A stretch of DNA of 43,239 bases from a virus, in the IMG/VR virus record IMGVR_UViG_3300009494_000008, positions 1 through 43,239 of that record. One strand, written 5' to 3'. The notes under the pieces are model-generated. The model had not been told where the DNA came from, made no database searches, and saw only the letters and a program-made list of their open reading frames with translations. Positions 15,225-23,173 of the stretch are shown piece by piece (positions within the stretch are counted from its first letter, which is position 1; every line of letters begins with the position of its first letter). The translations under genes and the position numbers were made by a program.

Positions 15225-15938
15225 CTACGGATCCAGTCCGGTGTCAGTGTTCGCGTCCTCATCGCGTGCGGGATGATTCTCGTCGAAGCCCCATGTCACA
15301 GGGTGATCGACATTGATCGCCGGCTCGGTCTCGTAGGTGCTCATGTATCCGACGGTCTGAGCGTCCGCACCCGTGAGATCTGCCGTGCCGTCGCGGACGA
15401 GCCCGCCCCACTCGACGGCCGACTCATACGCCTTGACGATCGGATCCGTCGCGTCCTGTAGTGAACTCACATCGGTGTGGCCGTAGTAGCGACTAACGAC
15501 GAGGGCCTTCGCGTGAACTTCCGGGGGAGGGCCGACGACGCGGATCGTGCGCCCACTCGACACCGTCACGTCCGAGTAGACAGCGATCTCGTCGCCGGCC
15601 GCGATCCCAGTCAACCCCGAGATTGTGATAGTCGCCGTGCTCACGGTGCTGACTGTGCCGGCGCTCTGCCCCATTTTCTGCTCGGAGTTGTCGTAGAACA
15701 TGATCGTGTCACCGGCCTTGAGGTAGCCCACGTCCTGTAGGTCGATGGTCAGAGTCGATCCCTCCACGGCGTTGACGTGCAACCACGGACAGAACGGGAC
15801 GTCGAACACCGTCCCGATCCAAGCGTCGATCGTATCCATAGCACGCTTGCGGAGATCCGCGAGCTCGTCGTACTCCGTGTCCTCGTGAAGCGTTTTCCAC
15901 GCGCGCCGTAGCTGACCATCGGTGCAGTATGCCGGCAT
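15225..15938 (-). CDS. Head-tail adaptor, Mu gp36/DUF1320-like with inserted beta domain
   Basis: 237 residues. The ATG at 15938 is chosen because GAGGGACGAATC lies upstream; an earlier start would overlap the previous gene. The opening MPAYCTDGQLRRAW...LADLRKRAMDTIDAWIGTVF has the pattern of DUF1320/gp36 proteins that join head and tail. Residues ~60-140 form an inserted beta-rich segment (STLTIDLQDVGYLKAGDTIMFYD; TITISGLTGI), after which helices resume. The insert makes it longer than typical members. Confidence 0.7.
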   Translation of the reverse strand: MPAYCTDGQLRRAWKTLHEDTEYDELADLRKRAMDTIDAWIGTVFDVPFCPWLHVNAVEGSTLTIDLQDVGYLKAGDTIMFYDNSEQKMGQSAGTVSTVSTATITISGLTGIAAGDEIAVYSDVTVSSGRTIRVVGPPPEVHAKALVVSRYYGHTDVSSLQDATDPIVKAYESAVEWGGLVRDGTADLTGADAQTVGYMSTYETEPAINVDHPVTWGFDENHPARDEDANTDTGLDP

Positions 15939-15948
15939 GATTCGTCCC

Positions 15949-16332
15949 TCAGTCGGTGAGATCGGCGGCACCGTCGCCGCCCCCGAGCGTCGGAGCCGCG
16001 CCCCCGGGATCCTTGATCTCGTCGCCGGTCTCTGGCACGACGTGGTGAATGTCGACGCCGCCTTGGCCGGGCTTGACCTGATCCTTCGGGTGTCGGGCGT
16101 TCCAATCGGCCCCGTGATACATCCGATACATGCCCTCCTCGATCAGAAGGCCCGCTTGAAACCAGTCCGCGACCATCTCTGCCGGGAGATCCTCGACCGG
16201 GACGTACTGTCCCGGAGCGAACACGCCTTGCTCGCACTGGAGTACGTCACCCTGTGGGTGCACGAATATCCGGTTGCGGTTCGCCTTGCACCGCTTCTGT
16301 GCGGCTCCCTTCTTCTTCTTCGACTTCGCCAC
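15949..16332 (-). CDS. Hypothetical head/connector-region protein, 127 aa
   Basis: GTG start at 16332 with AGGAGG upstream; the longer frame before it is an Arg/His-rich shadow. A basic N-terminus (AKSKKKKGAAQKRCKANRNR) is followed by a compact middle (IFVHPQGDVLQCEQGVFAPGQYVPVEDLPAEMVADWFQAGLL) and a Gly/Pro/Asp-rich tail. The middle resembles small phage connector-region proteins encoded after the capsid gene, but no family can be named with certainty. Confidence 0.7.
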   Translation of the reverse strand: MAKSKKKKGAAQKRCKANRNRIFVHPQGDVLQCEQGVFAPGQYVPVEDLPAEMVADWFQAGLLIEEGMYRMYHGADWNARHPKDQVKPGQGGVDIHHVVPETGDEIKDPGGAAPTLGGGDGAADLTD

Positions 16333-16412
16333 GCTTGACCTCCTTCGCCGCCGGGGGCGCGCCGTCCGGGCCCTTCCTCCCATTCGACGCACCCCTAGCA
16401 TCCCGCCGCAGC

Positions 16413-17372
16413 CTAGATGACGTTCGAGATCTCTCGAGCCATGTAGACGTTGACGGTTTTCATGGTGTCCTGCTTCTCGACCTGAATGTACGTCCCGCCA
16501 CCGATGCCCACGGACTCGTCGTCGTATCTCCTGACACGCTGACGGGTCGTGGCGAAGGTGTACATGAACGAGGCATCCATGATCGCCGGGCGAGGGTTCA
16601 CCCAAAGCAGGTACACGTTGTCACCCCACACCGAGGCGAGAGTGGGTGTTCCCCCCGGGCCGAGGCCATCCGACACGCCGGGCGAGCCGGAGAGCTTCAA
16701 CTGCGAGGGCACAAACGGCACCATGCCGTCGATGATGGGCGGGAGCCCCGAGTAGTTCCCGATGCGCTTCGCCGCGCCCTCTGTGCCGGTGGAGTAGACG
16801 TCCCTCCACTCGTCACACAGGATCATCGCGGCTTTGCACTGGTCGGGAATCACGATCACGTTCGCCTGACGCCCGCACGCGCGGGCGAAGTTGAACTTGG
16901 CGGTCGCGATGTCGGTCAGCGGCTTTCCCGTCGTCCCGCCGGCGGCCCAGTCCGTGCCCGCCGTGGTCGCACTGGTCGCGGTGATCGCGGCCGAGACTGC
17001 GGCCACACACCTGACCTCCGCGGCGAGATCGAGGGCCCGAATGATCTTCTCGGTCCCTGTGGTCTCAAGCTGGATCACAGGATCCGCGTTCTCGCGGTCC
17101 TCCGTCCCGATGAACGTCCGAAGGCCGCGAGCCACGGTCCTGTACATCGCCGTGGTCGTGTGCCACTCGAGCTCGTTCGCGGGAGATCGCCGGCCGAGGG
17201 TGTCGTTCATGACGCGAAGCTCCTCACGTCCGAACACGTAGTAGCGGCCGGTGATCCGCTTGACGTCCACGATCGGCGCGATGTGCTGATTCACCGTGCC
17301 CTCGTGGTGGTAGTACGAGGCTATGTTATTCAGAACCTCGTCCTGCGCCTGAACTTCTGTCGGGGCAGGCAT
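16413..17372 (-). CDS. Major capsid protein (HK97 fold)
   Basis: 319 residues encoded after the protease/scaffold and decoration genes, the standard place. Features fitting an HK97-type coat protein: an N-terminal arm (to ~40), a VFGREELRVMNDTLGRRSPANELEW segment, a long central A-domain with NVIVIPDQCKAAMILCDEW, and a C-terminal TFATTRQRVRRYDDESVGIGGGTYIQVEKQDTMKTVNVYMAREISNVI with P-domain-like strands. It is short, so precursor processing is probably limited. A structured RNA element lies just upstream. Confidence 0.85.
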   Translation of the reverse strand: MPAPTEVQAQDEVLNNIASYYHHEGTVNQHIAPIVDVKRITGRYYVFGREELRVMNDTLGRRSPANELEWHTTTAMYRTVARGLRTFIGTEDRENADPVIQLETTGTEKIIRALDLAAEVRCVAAVSAAITATSATTAGTDWAAGGTTGKPLTDIATAKFNFARACGRQANVIVIPDQCKAAMILCDEWRDVYSTGTEGAAKRIGNYSGLPPIIDGMVPFVPSQLKLSGSPGVSDGLGPGGTPTLASVWGDNVYLLWVNPRPAIMDASFMYTFATTRQRVRRYDDESVGIGGGTYIQVEKQDTMKTVNVYMAREISNVI

Positions 17373-17403
17373 GGTCCTCCCTCCGTGGTCTGCATCCGTA
17401 GTT

Positions 17404-17475
17404 GAGGCAGGATCCCGGCGCTCTGCGAAGCAGAGGCCGTCCCGAGGAACTCGGGGAGCCGGAGTCCTCTTGCCT
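17404..17475 (-). ncRNA. Structured intercistronic RNA element before the capsid gene
   Basis: In the minus-strand transcript an outer imperfect stem (17475-17458 with 17419-17405; AGGCA/TGCCT ends plus CCGGC/GCCGG) encloses two perfect hairpins: CCCGAG-ttc-CTCGGG (17455-17441) and CTCTGC-ttc-GCAGAG (17435-17421). The result looks like a three-way junction. It sits in the only large gap (123 bases) in the head operon. It could stabilise or boost capsid mRNA, or be a processing site; no known family is recognised. Confidence 0.55.
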
Positions 17476-17495
17476 GATCTATTCGGTCAGTCGGC

Positions 17496-17981
17496 CTACG
17501 TCGTGGCCGAGTAGTACGGCACGTTGAGGTGGATCACGATGTGACCCCACTCTCCGTCCGCGTCCGGGTCGTCCTGTGCGATGCCGTGAGTGACATAGAG
17601 CGTGTTCGAGGTCGCGCCGGCGTCGACGAGTCGACCGTCGGTGCCCTCAAGCACCTGCCACATGCCGTAGGTCACGCTCGTGTTGGCACCACAGATGAAG
17701 CGCGTCGCGCCGTGGAACATGACCGGGATACGGAAGATCGGCATAGCCACAGCGGCCGCGCCATCCCCGGAGTAGTCGGTCTGAGCGGCGGTGCACGACT
17801 GCTGAGCGAAGCCCGCGAGTCGTCCCTCCGTCGCCACAGTCGTGCTCGTGATGTAGCCCGGCGTCGCGCCGTACGCCACACCCTGATAGAGCACTACCGC
17901 GTCGTCCTCGGTGACTGCATACTGAATGTCCTCACGGTACTGGCCGTGCTGACACACTTCGTCGTATGCGGTATCTGCCAT
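17496..17981 (-). CDS. Capsid decoration/stabilisation protein
   Basis: 161 residues, mostly beta with many small residues (AVVLYQGVAYGATPGYITSTTVATEG; AVAMPIFRIPVMFHGATRFICG; HIVIHLNVPY). Small beta-rich genes between scaffold and capsid commonly encode head-decorating proteins such as lambda gpD or the DUF2190 type. The EGRLAGFAQQS and V.HGIAQ segments resemble DUF2190-like proteins, but this is not certain. Starts with ATG after GGGAGGTGTT. Confidence 0.7.
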   Translation of the reverse strand: MADTAYDEVCQHGQYREDIQYAVTEDDAVVLYQGVAYGATPGYITSTTVATEGRLAGFAQQSCTAAQTDYSGDGAAAVAMPIFRIPVMFHGATRFICGANTSVTYGMWQVLEGTDGRLVDAGATSNTLYVTHGIAQDDPDADGEWGHIVIHLNVPYYSATT

Positions 17982-18012
17982 TGTTGGAACACCTCCCCTC
18001 GGCAGAGGATAC

Positions 18013-18027
18013 GGGGGCTCGGCCCCC
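18013..18027 (-). terminator. Small GC hairpin after protease/scaffold gene
   Basis: Six-base-pair stem GGGGGC (18013-18018) with GCCCCC (18022-18027) and a 3-base loop, 20 bases after the scaffold stop and before the decoration gene. No U-tract. Probably adjusts message levels between the low-copy protease/scaffold and the high-copy decoration and capsid genes. Confidence 0.45.
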
Positions 18028-18046
18028 TACGTGAAACGTGCAAATC

Positions 18047-19678
18047 CTACTTCTTCTCGTCCTTCTCCTTCTTGGGCTCCTCGAGGCCCTCCGGCGGCAC
18101 GTAGGCATCGGTGCCGAAGCGGGCGCGCCCGAGCTCGACCGCGGCCACTGACATGGCCGTGCCCTTGTCGAGTGAGTCGTCCTTGCTCATGAGGAAGGTC
18201 GCGAGCTTCTTCTGCTCGACCGCCATCGCGGTTCGCGAGGCGATACCGCCGCGCTGGAGCTCCACGACATCGTCGGTCTTGCCCTCCTTGGGCTCGTCGC
18301 CCTTCTCCTCCTCGGCCTTCTTGGCGGCCGCGGCATCGTCCGCGACCTTCTTCGCGGCCTTCTCCTCGTCCGTCATGTGCTCCTGATCCTTCCCGCCCTC
18401 GGGCGCCTTCTCGTCCTGTAGCTCGATCGCCTTCCCGAGCTTGCCGACGATCGTCGCGAGAGCAACGAGCGGATCCTTCTTGACGGTCTCGGTGCTGATT
18501 CCGTCTGCCGCCGGGCGAGCGAACTCGACCGGGGCGCTCCGTTCCGCGAGGCCCATGTGCACCACACGGAAGTCGTCATGCAGAGCCGGCGGGATCTTCT
18601 CCGCGGCCTTCGCGATCATGCCATTCGCCGCGGCGAGTCGGATCTGACCCCGCGCGGCCTCGAGCTCGATCTTCGAGTCACTCTCGATCTTGTCTGCCTC
18701 CGCGGCCTTCGTGACCTTCGCGCGGAGCTCGGCGTCGCTCGTCACCCCGTAGGATGCAAGCTGTTCCGGCGTCAACTGGTCGGGCATTGTCGCTCCTCCC
18801 TCCTTCTCGCCATCGGGCTTGAGCCCCGCATCCTCGAATAGATACGCGGCACTCACTGTCACACCGTCCCTAGCGGCCATCTCGTTTTCGTAGAGCCTGT
18901 GGATCCCGCTGATCCCCTTCAAGCCCATGACGGCCGGGTGAGATACACCGAGCACGGCGACATGGTCGATCGCCAGTGGTGCGGTGAACTCGCCCACTTT
19001 CACATCCTCGTATAACCCCGAACTCACGCGATCATAGCCGCCGGCCTCCATGATGTCGGCAAACAGATTCGGCACGCCGGCGAGATCGCTCGAGATCTTC
19101 CACTTGGGCCCGCCGACTGCGTTCTCGTCGTACCACGCCCGCGGGTTGATCGGCCATCCGAGCGACGGGAATCCCGACGCGAGCGGGTGATCCGGGTCGT
19201 GGGTCAGTCTGACCGACGGCCGGAATCCAACCGCGGCGAGCTCCCGGTACGCGCCCGGGATCGCTTTGATCTTGACCTCGTCGACCACGAGCACCCGGTG
19301 ATGCCGGTCGACGTGCACGCCTTCCTCGAGGAGCTCGACGTCCTTCACGGTTCTTGTGCCGGCCGGGGCGTCGAACTCGAAGGGCATACGCTCGTCGTCG
19401 GCCAGATCTACGCCCTCGAAGATGTGTGCCGCGAGCGCCTCCTCGGCCGCGCTGAGTTCCTTCTTCGGCTTCTTTTCAACCCACTTGCCGCCCTCGATCT
19501 TGTGCGACTTCTTGAAGGCTGAGATCGCGACCGCGTAGGGGGAGTCGACCTTGTCCTCGGACTTCAATCGGTCGGCCACGGCCGCGATCGCGTTGATCTG
19601 CGGGAGGCTGAGCTTCGCACCGTCGAGCTCCACGGTTGCGCCGGCCTTCTCGGCTTCTGCTCTCGATCTGTAGGGCAT
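18047..19678 (-). CDS. Prohead protease/scaffold fusion (Mu gpI-like)
   Basis: 543 residues. Residues ~1-70 form a helical region with IAAVADRLKSEDKVDSPYAVAISAFKKSHKIEGGKW. Residues ~90-290 look like the Mu gpI-type protease region (VDRHHRVLVVDEVKIKAIP; VSSGLYEDVKVGEFTAPLAIDHVAVLGVSHPAVMGL). From ~300 the protein is helical, Ala/Glu/Lys-rich and charged, typical of internal scaffold, ending in a Lys/Glu tail. An internal ATG at MPDQLTPEQL (~18785, with GGAGGGAGCGAC upstream) could give scaffold alone, as in Mu I/Z. Self-cleavage during head maturation is inferred. Confidence 0.8.
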   Translation of the reverse strand: MPYRSRAEAEKAGATVELDGAKLSLPQINAIAAVADRLKSEDKVDSPYAVAISAFKKSHKIEGGKWVEKKPKKELSAAEEALAAHIFEGVDLADDERMPFEFDAPAGTRTVKDVELLEEGVHVDRHHRVLVVDEVKIKAIPGAYRELAAVGFRPSVRLTHDPDHPLASGFPSLGWPINPRAWYDENAVGGPKWKISSDLAGVPNLFADIMEAGGYDRVSSGLYEDVKVGEFTAPLAIDHVAVLGVSHPAVMGLKGISGIHRLYENEMAARDGVTVSAAYLFEDAGLKPDGEKEGGATMPDQLTPEQLASYGVTSDAELRAKVTKAAEADKIESDSKIELEAARGQIRLAAANGMIAKAAEKIPPALHDDFRVVHMGLAERSAPVEFARPAADGISTETVKKDPLVALATIVGKLGKAIELQDEKAPEGGKDQEHMTDEEKAAKKVADDAAAAKKAEEEKGDEPKEGKTDDVVELQRGGIASRTAMAVEQKKLATFLMSKDDSLDKGTAMSVAAVELGRARFGTDAYVPPEGLEEPKKEKDEKK

Positions 19679-19735
19679 GATCCCTCCGAGGTCGGGGCCC
19701 CTTAGCTGTGGTCGCGAGTCACAGGCGAGCGCGCT

Positions 19736-20323
19736 CTATCCGGCCGCGTGAGTTGGGCCGGACTGAGAATGGGCCGCGTCCTCCTGTGGTGCGTTCGGCA
19801 CGGTCGCGGTCGAGTGATCTACAGCCGGGGCCCCTATCCTGTTGAGGCGCTCGATCAAGAGCTCCTCCATAGCGGCCACGATGAGCTTGTCCTTGAAACG
19901 GCGACGGATCACGGGGAACGGAACATGTCCCTTGCGGAACCCGGGCTCCGTCACCCTCCCCGATCTCTGGAGCGCGCCGAGCATTGACAGGATCTTGGCC
20001 TCTACCTCGTCGTCGGTGATCAGAGACAGGAGCGCCTCCTCCTGTGCCGTCCATTCGGCCGTTGCCCTGATCATGTCGAGGCCCGATCCGTCGAAGTTGG
20101 TCTTGAGACACTTCACGCAGAGCCGATAGGAGGGGACCGCGATCAACCCGGCCTCGTTGCGGACGGGTGCCACGCGGTAGGTCTTGCGTTTCCACTTGTC
20201 GCACACGTCGCACCACATCGCGTTATCGTGCGGACGCTTCGGTGCCGCGAGGATGATCCACATTCTCGGATGAACGATCTGTCGCCGGTCTCGGCGCTTC
20301 CCCTTGCGCTTCCGCTTCGGCAC
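19736..20323 (-). CDS. Hypothetical zinc-finger protein, 195 aa
   Basis: GTG start at 20323 after AGGAGGATCA. A very basic N-terminus (KRKRKGKRRDRRQ) precedes a potential zinc-binding set of two Cys pairs: CDVC at about 38-41 and CVKC at about 69-72. A helical region with AEWTAQEEALLSLITDDEVEAKILSMLGALQRSG and a basic segment follow, then a low-complexity tail. Encoded between portal and protease genes. Nucleic-acid binding is inferred; it may aid packaging or head assembly. Confidence 0.7.
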   Translation of the reverse strand: MPKRKRKGKRRDRRQIVHPRMWIILAAPKRPHDNAMWCDVCDKWKRKTYRVAPVRNEAGLIAVPSYRLCVKCLKTNFDGSGLDMIRATAEWTAQEEALLSLITDDEVEAKILSMLGALQRSGRVTEPGFRKGHVPFPVIRRRFKDKLIVAAMEELLIERLNRIGAPAVDHSTATVPNAPQEDAAHSQSGPTHAAG

Positions 20324-20331
20324 TGATCCTC

Positions 20332-20553
20332 CTAGTGTGCGGCCGGCGATGCCGGCGCGACGGCGCGTAGAGCGTCCATTCCGGTGAGCCGGAACTGCGT
20401 CGAGGCGAGCTCCTCGGAATCACCTTGCCAACCACAGTCGCAGACGAACAGAGCACCCGGGGGCGCCTTGTCTACGGCCTCCGAAGCGACGCGCATCCCG
20501 CACTTCGGACAGTGGAAGCGTTGGATGTTGGTCGTGTAGTCGTCAACTCTCAT
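20332..20553 (-). CDS. Small zinc-ribbon protein, 73 aa
   Basis: The ATG at 20553 overlaps the portal gene stop (ATGA). Cysteine pairs HCPKC (~15-18) and VCDCGW (~38-40) form a short zinc-ribbon pattern; the remainder is a helix (GMDALRAVAPASPAAH). Translationally coupled to the portal-MuF gene. Role unknown; a DNA- or protein-binding head cofactor is possible. Confidence 0.7.
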   Translation of the reverse strand: MRVDDYTTNIQRFHCPKCGMRVASEAVDKAPPGALFVCDCGWQGDSEELASTQFRLTGMDALRAVAPASPAAH

Positions 20554-23105
20554 AGCGCGCCCATGACCCCGCTCGTGAATTGTGCATCCCGCATCCCGCC
20601 AAAGCGACTGAGGACCTCTTGATCGGCCATCTTGTACGACATTCCCCGGAGGACCGCAACTACAATCGAGCGGCACTGATGATGCGCCGGCGGCCACTCG
20701 ACCTGTCCCGGTGCGAACACGAGCCCGTCCATGCCGTCGCAGAAGTCGGTCGTCCGCTCGTCGATGATCGAGGCCCACTGGTAGGCTTCGATCCACTCGC
20801 GGGCTTGCTTGAATGTCTCGTACCGGCCGGCGTTGTAGGAGCGCATCGTCGCGTTCCGTACGATCACATGCGTGTGCCACGGGGTGAAGATCTGTCCCTC
20901 TGCGACGACGCGGCCGGCGCCGATCCACTCCTCGAACAGACGGTTGATCGAGCTCTCGACCGCGTTCCAGTTGCCGTGACGGTAGCCCTGCCGGATCACT
21001 TCCTTGACTTGCCGGAGGAGCTCGCCGTGATCGTCGAGATACAGGCCCGTGATCCAGAACGCCTCGGCCTTGTAGCCAAGCGCGATGTCCTTCGGGAGCG
21101 GGATCAGCTTGCTCCAGAACTCGCGGGCCTCGTTCGGCTCGATGAGGAACTCGGGCCGGAGCTCGGCAAACTCCATGACGGGGATCCCGCCGAAGATCTC
21201 GAACTCGAGGGATCGGCCGAGGCCCTTCTCGAGCTCGGCCTTCGCGGTGAGGGCCCCGTTGACGTAGCCGGTGAGGAGCGTCCTGTGCAATCCGTCGGTG
21301 AGGTTCTTCTTCGCGGTGCCGTTGAGCCCGCCGTAGCCCCACAGATCGGCCATCGAAGCGGACCCGTCGAGGAGGCCCTTGCGCTCGAGTTGCGGGATGA
21401 GCTTCTCCCGGACGAGGGAGAACGCGCTAGTGACCTCACGCGAGCCGGCCTCCTCGATCTTGTCGATCCGCTTCGCATACTCCTTGGGTCTGATCCCCTG
21501 TTCTCGCTCCGGGGCGGTGAGCTCCCGGAGGTAGTTAGCGTTGTCGTGCTGACCCGCCTTGGTCGCGCGGTGCAAGGTCTCGCGCACGAACGGCTGATGC
21601 CGGGCGAACACGAATGGGTCCGCGGAGGCGAGTTGAACGATCTTCTCCTTGTCGCCGGCGGTCTTGGTCCCGTCGACGGCGACCGCGGTCTTGCTGTCGT
21701 CCTTCTCCTTGATCGTGTCGTCGTCGCCGGCCTCGTCCGGTGCAAACGCCTTCTTGATCTCGGTCGGTTGTGCGACGCCGGCCGCCTTCTGCTCATCCCA
21801 CTCTTTCTGTGAGATCTCGGGATGTCCGAGCCGGCGTCGCGCTGTGTTCACATCGTCGAGTTGGATCTCTCCGAGGCCCTTCCCCTCGATGAGCTTTCCG
21901 TACGCGGCCACGAGCTTGATCGCATCATCGGAGGATCGCTCCTTGTGCTTCCATGTCGGGTAGCCGATCTGAGCGGCGTTGGGGAAGTTGTTGTCGCAGA
22001 AGCGGCGAACGATCTGCTCGTTGACGGCCGCGGTGAGATCGGAGTCGCCGTCGTCCATGACCCATTCGTATATCTGTCGGTGGATCCGGGCCTTCGCTTG
22101 GGAGCCAACCTGTGTCTCGGGGCCGATCCCAACCTGACTCGGGACGAGCATTGAGCGGAGGATCGTCGTTTCGCAGTAGACCGTGAACCGCTCGAACTCC
22201 TCGTGACTGTCGCCCTTCTTCTCGGCCCACTCGAGCATGACATCGTCGGGCACGGCCAGTCCGGCGGCGGTCTGGAGCTTCTTGATCATCTTCTCGTAGC
22301 GCGCGCGTTCGCCGGGTCGGAGTCCACGCTTGTACTTGATAACGGGGATGCCCGACGCGGTGCGCTCGACGAACACTCCCCGCATACGGAACACGAGGAG
22401 CAGAGCCTTCCAATAGTCGTAGGCCGGCCGGAGTTGAGAGCGGCCGAACGGTGAGCCGAACACGGAGCCGACGTCATGGGCGTAGATAACCCACTTCTTG
22501 AGATTCGTAAACTCCTCGAGGTCGCCGGTGATAGGTAGGTGTGTGATCGCCTCGAGGTTGCCGAACGTGTCGCGCTTGAAGCCGTACGAGAAGGGGGGCT
22601 TGGTCTTGACGTCCATGATGCCCCACTTGCCGGCCCACGGCCCGTCCTCGATGATACCCCACTTCAACGCGGACAGGGAGAAACCGTAGTCCCTCCCTGT
22701 CAGGATCCCGAGCTCCACGTTCTTGAACGCGCCGGGGAGCTCTCGGAAGTTCCAATCGACCGCGTCTGCCATTTCCTGTGCGGCCCGCTCGCCTGACATC
22801 GCGGCGGTGACTTCCCAACCGGGGCCGACGATGCCGAGAGCGGTCAGCCGGGACCCGGCCTTGACTGTTGGGTACGTCAACATCTTCTCGTACGTGCGGA
22901 GGCCCACCTTGCGAACGAGATCGTCCGGGTTGCTCTCGAACTCAGCATCCCACTTCGTCTGAATCGCGCCGACCTCTGTCAGATCCGGGCCGGCGCTCGT
23001 GCGGGCGAGCTCAATCGGCATGGCGTCGGGCGGCAGGTCAACGATGTAGGGTGTGCGACTCGGCGGGTGATAACCGAGGAGTTTGTTTCCGATGCGGAGC
23101 GGCAA
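20550..23105 (-). CDS. Portal protein fused to MuF-like minor head protein
   Basis: 851 residues from TTG 23105 (AGGAGGCCGGCT upstream). Residues ~1-460 resemble the Mu gp29/DUF935 portal family (YEKMLTYPTVKAGSRL; ELGILTGRDYGFSLSALKW; VPSQVGIGPETQVGSQAKARIHRQI). A charged linker (~460-530, KEKDDSKTAVAVDGTKTAGDKEK) leads to a MuF-type domain ending in YNAGRYETF, IIDERTTDFCDGMDGLVF and PPAHHQCRSI. The portal forms the dodecameric DNA channel; MuF is normally a separate minor head protein. Here both are one chain. Confidence 0.85.
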   Translation of the reverse strand: MPLRIGNKLLGYHPPSRTPYIVDLPPDAMPIELARTSAGPDLTEVGAIQTKWDAEFESNPDDLVRKVGLRTYEKMLTYPTVKAGSRLTALGIVGPGWEVTAAMSGERAAQEMADAVDWNFRELPGAFKNVELGILTGRDYGFSLSALKWGIIEDGPWAGKWGIMDVKTKPPFSYGFKRDTFGNLEAITHLPITGDLEEFTNLKKWVIYAHDVGSVFGSPFGRSQLRPAYDYWKALLLVFRMRGVFVERTASGIPVIKYKRGLRPGERARYEKMIKKLQTAAGLAVPDDVMLEWAEKKGDSHEEFERFTVYCETTILRSMLVPSQVGIGPETQVGSQAKARIHRQIYEWVMDDGDSDLTAAVNEQIVRRFCDNNFPNAAQIGYPTWKHKERSSDDAIKLVAAYGKLIEGKGLGEIQLDDVNTARRRLGHPEISQKEWDEQKAAGVAQPTEIKKAFAPDEAGDDDTIKEKDDSKTAVAVDGTKTAGDKEKIVQLASADPFVFARHQPFVRETLHRATKAGQHDNANYLRELTAPEREQGIRPKEYAKRIDKIEEAGSREVTSAFSLVREKLIPQLERKGLLDGSASMADLWGYGGLNGTAKKNLTDGLHRTLLTGYVNGALTAKAELEKGLGRSLEFEIFGGIPVMEFAELRPEFLIEPNEAREFWSKLIPLPKDIALGYKAEAFWITGLYLDDHGELLRQVKEVIRQGYRHGNWNAVESSINRLFEEWIGAGRVVAEGQIFTPWHTHVIVRNATMRSYNAGRYETFKQAREWIEAYQWASIIDERTTDFCDGMDGLVFAPGQVEWPPAHHQCRSIVVAVLRGMSYKMADQEVLSRFGGMRDAQFTSGVMGAL

Positions 23106-23173
23106 AGCCGGCCTCCTGTCTCACTGGGGAGCCGACGAGGAACCCGCCGGCAGAGACAACCGAGGCCGTGCTA

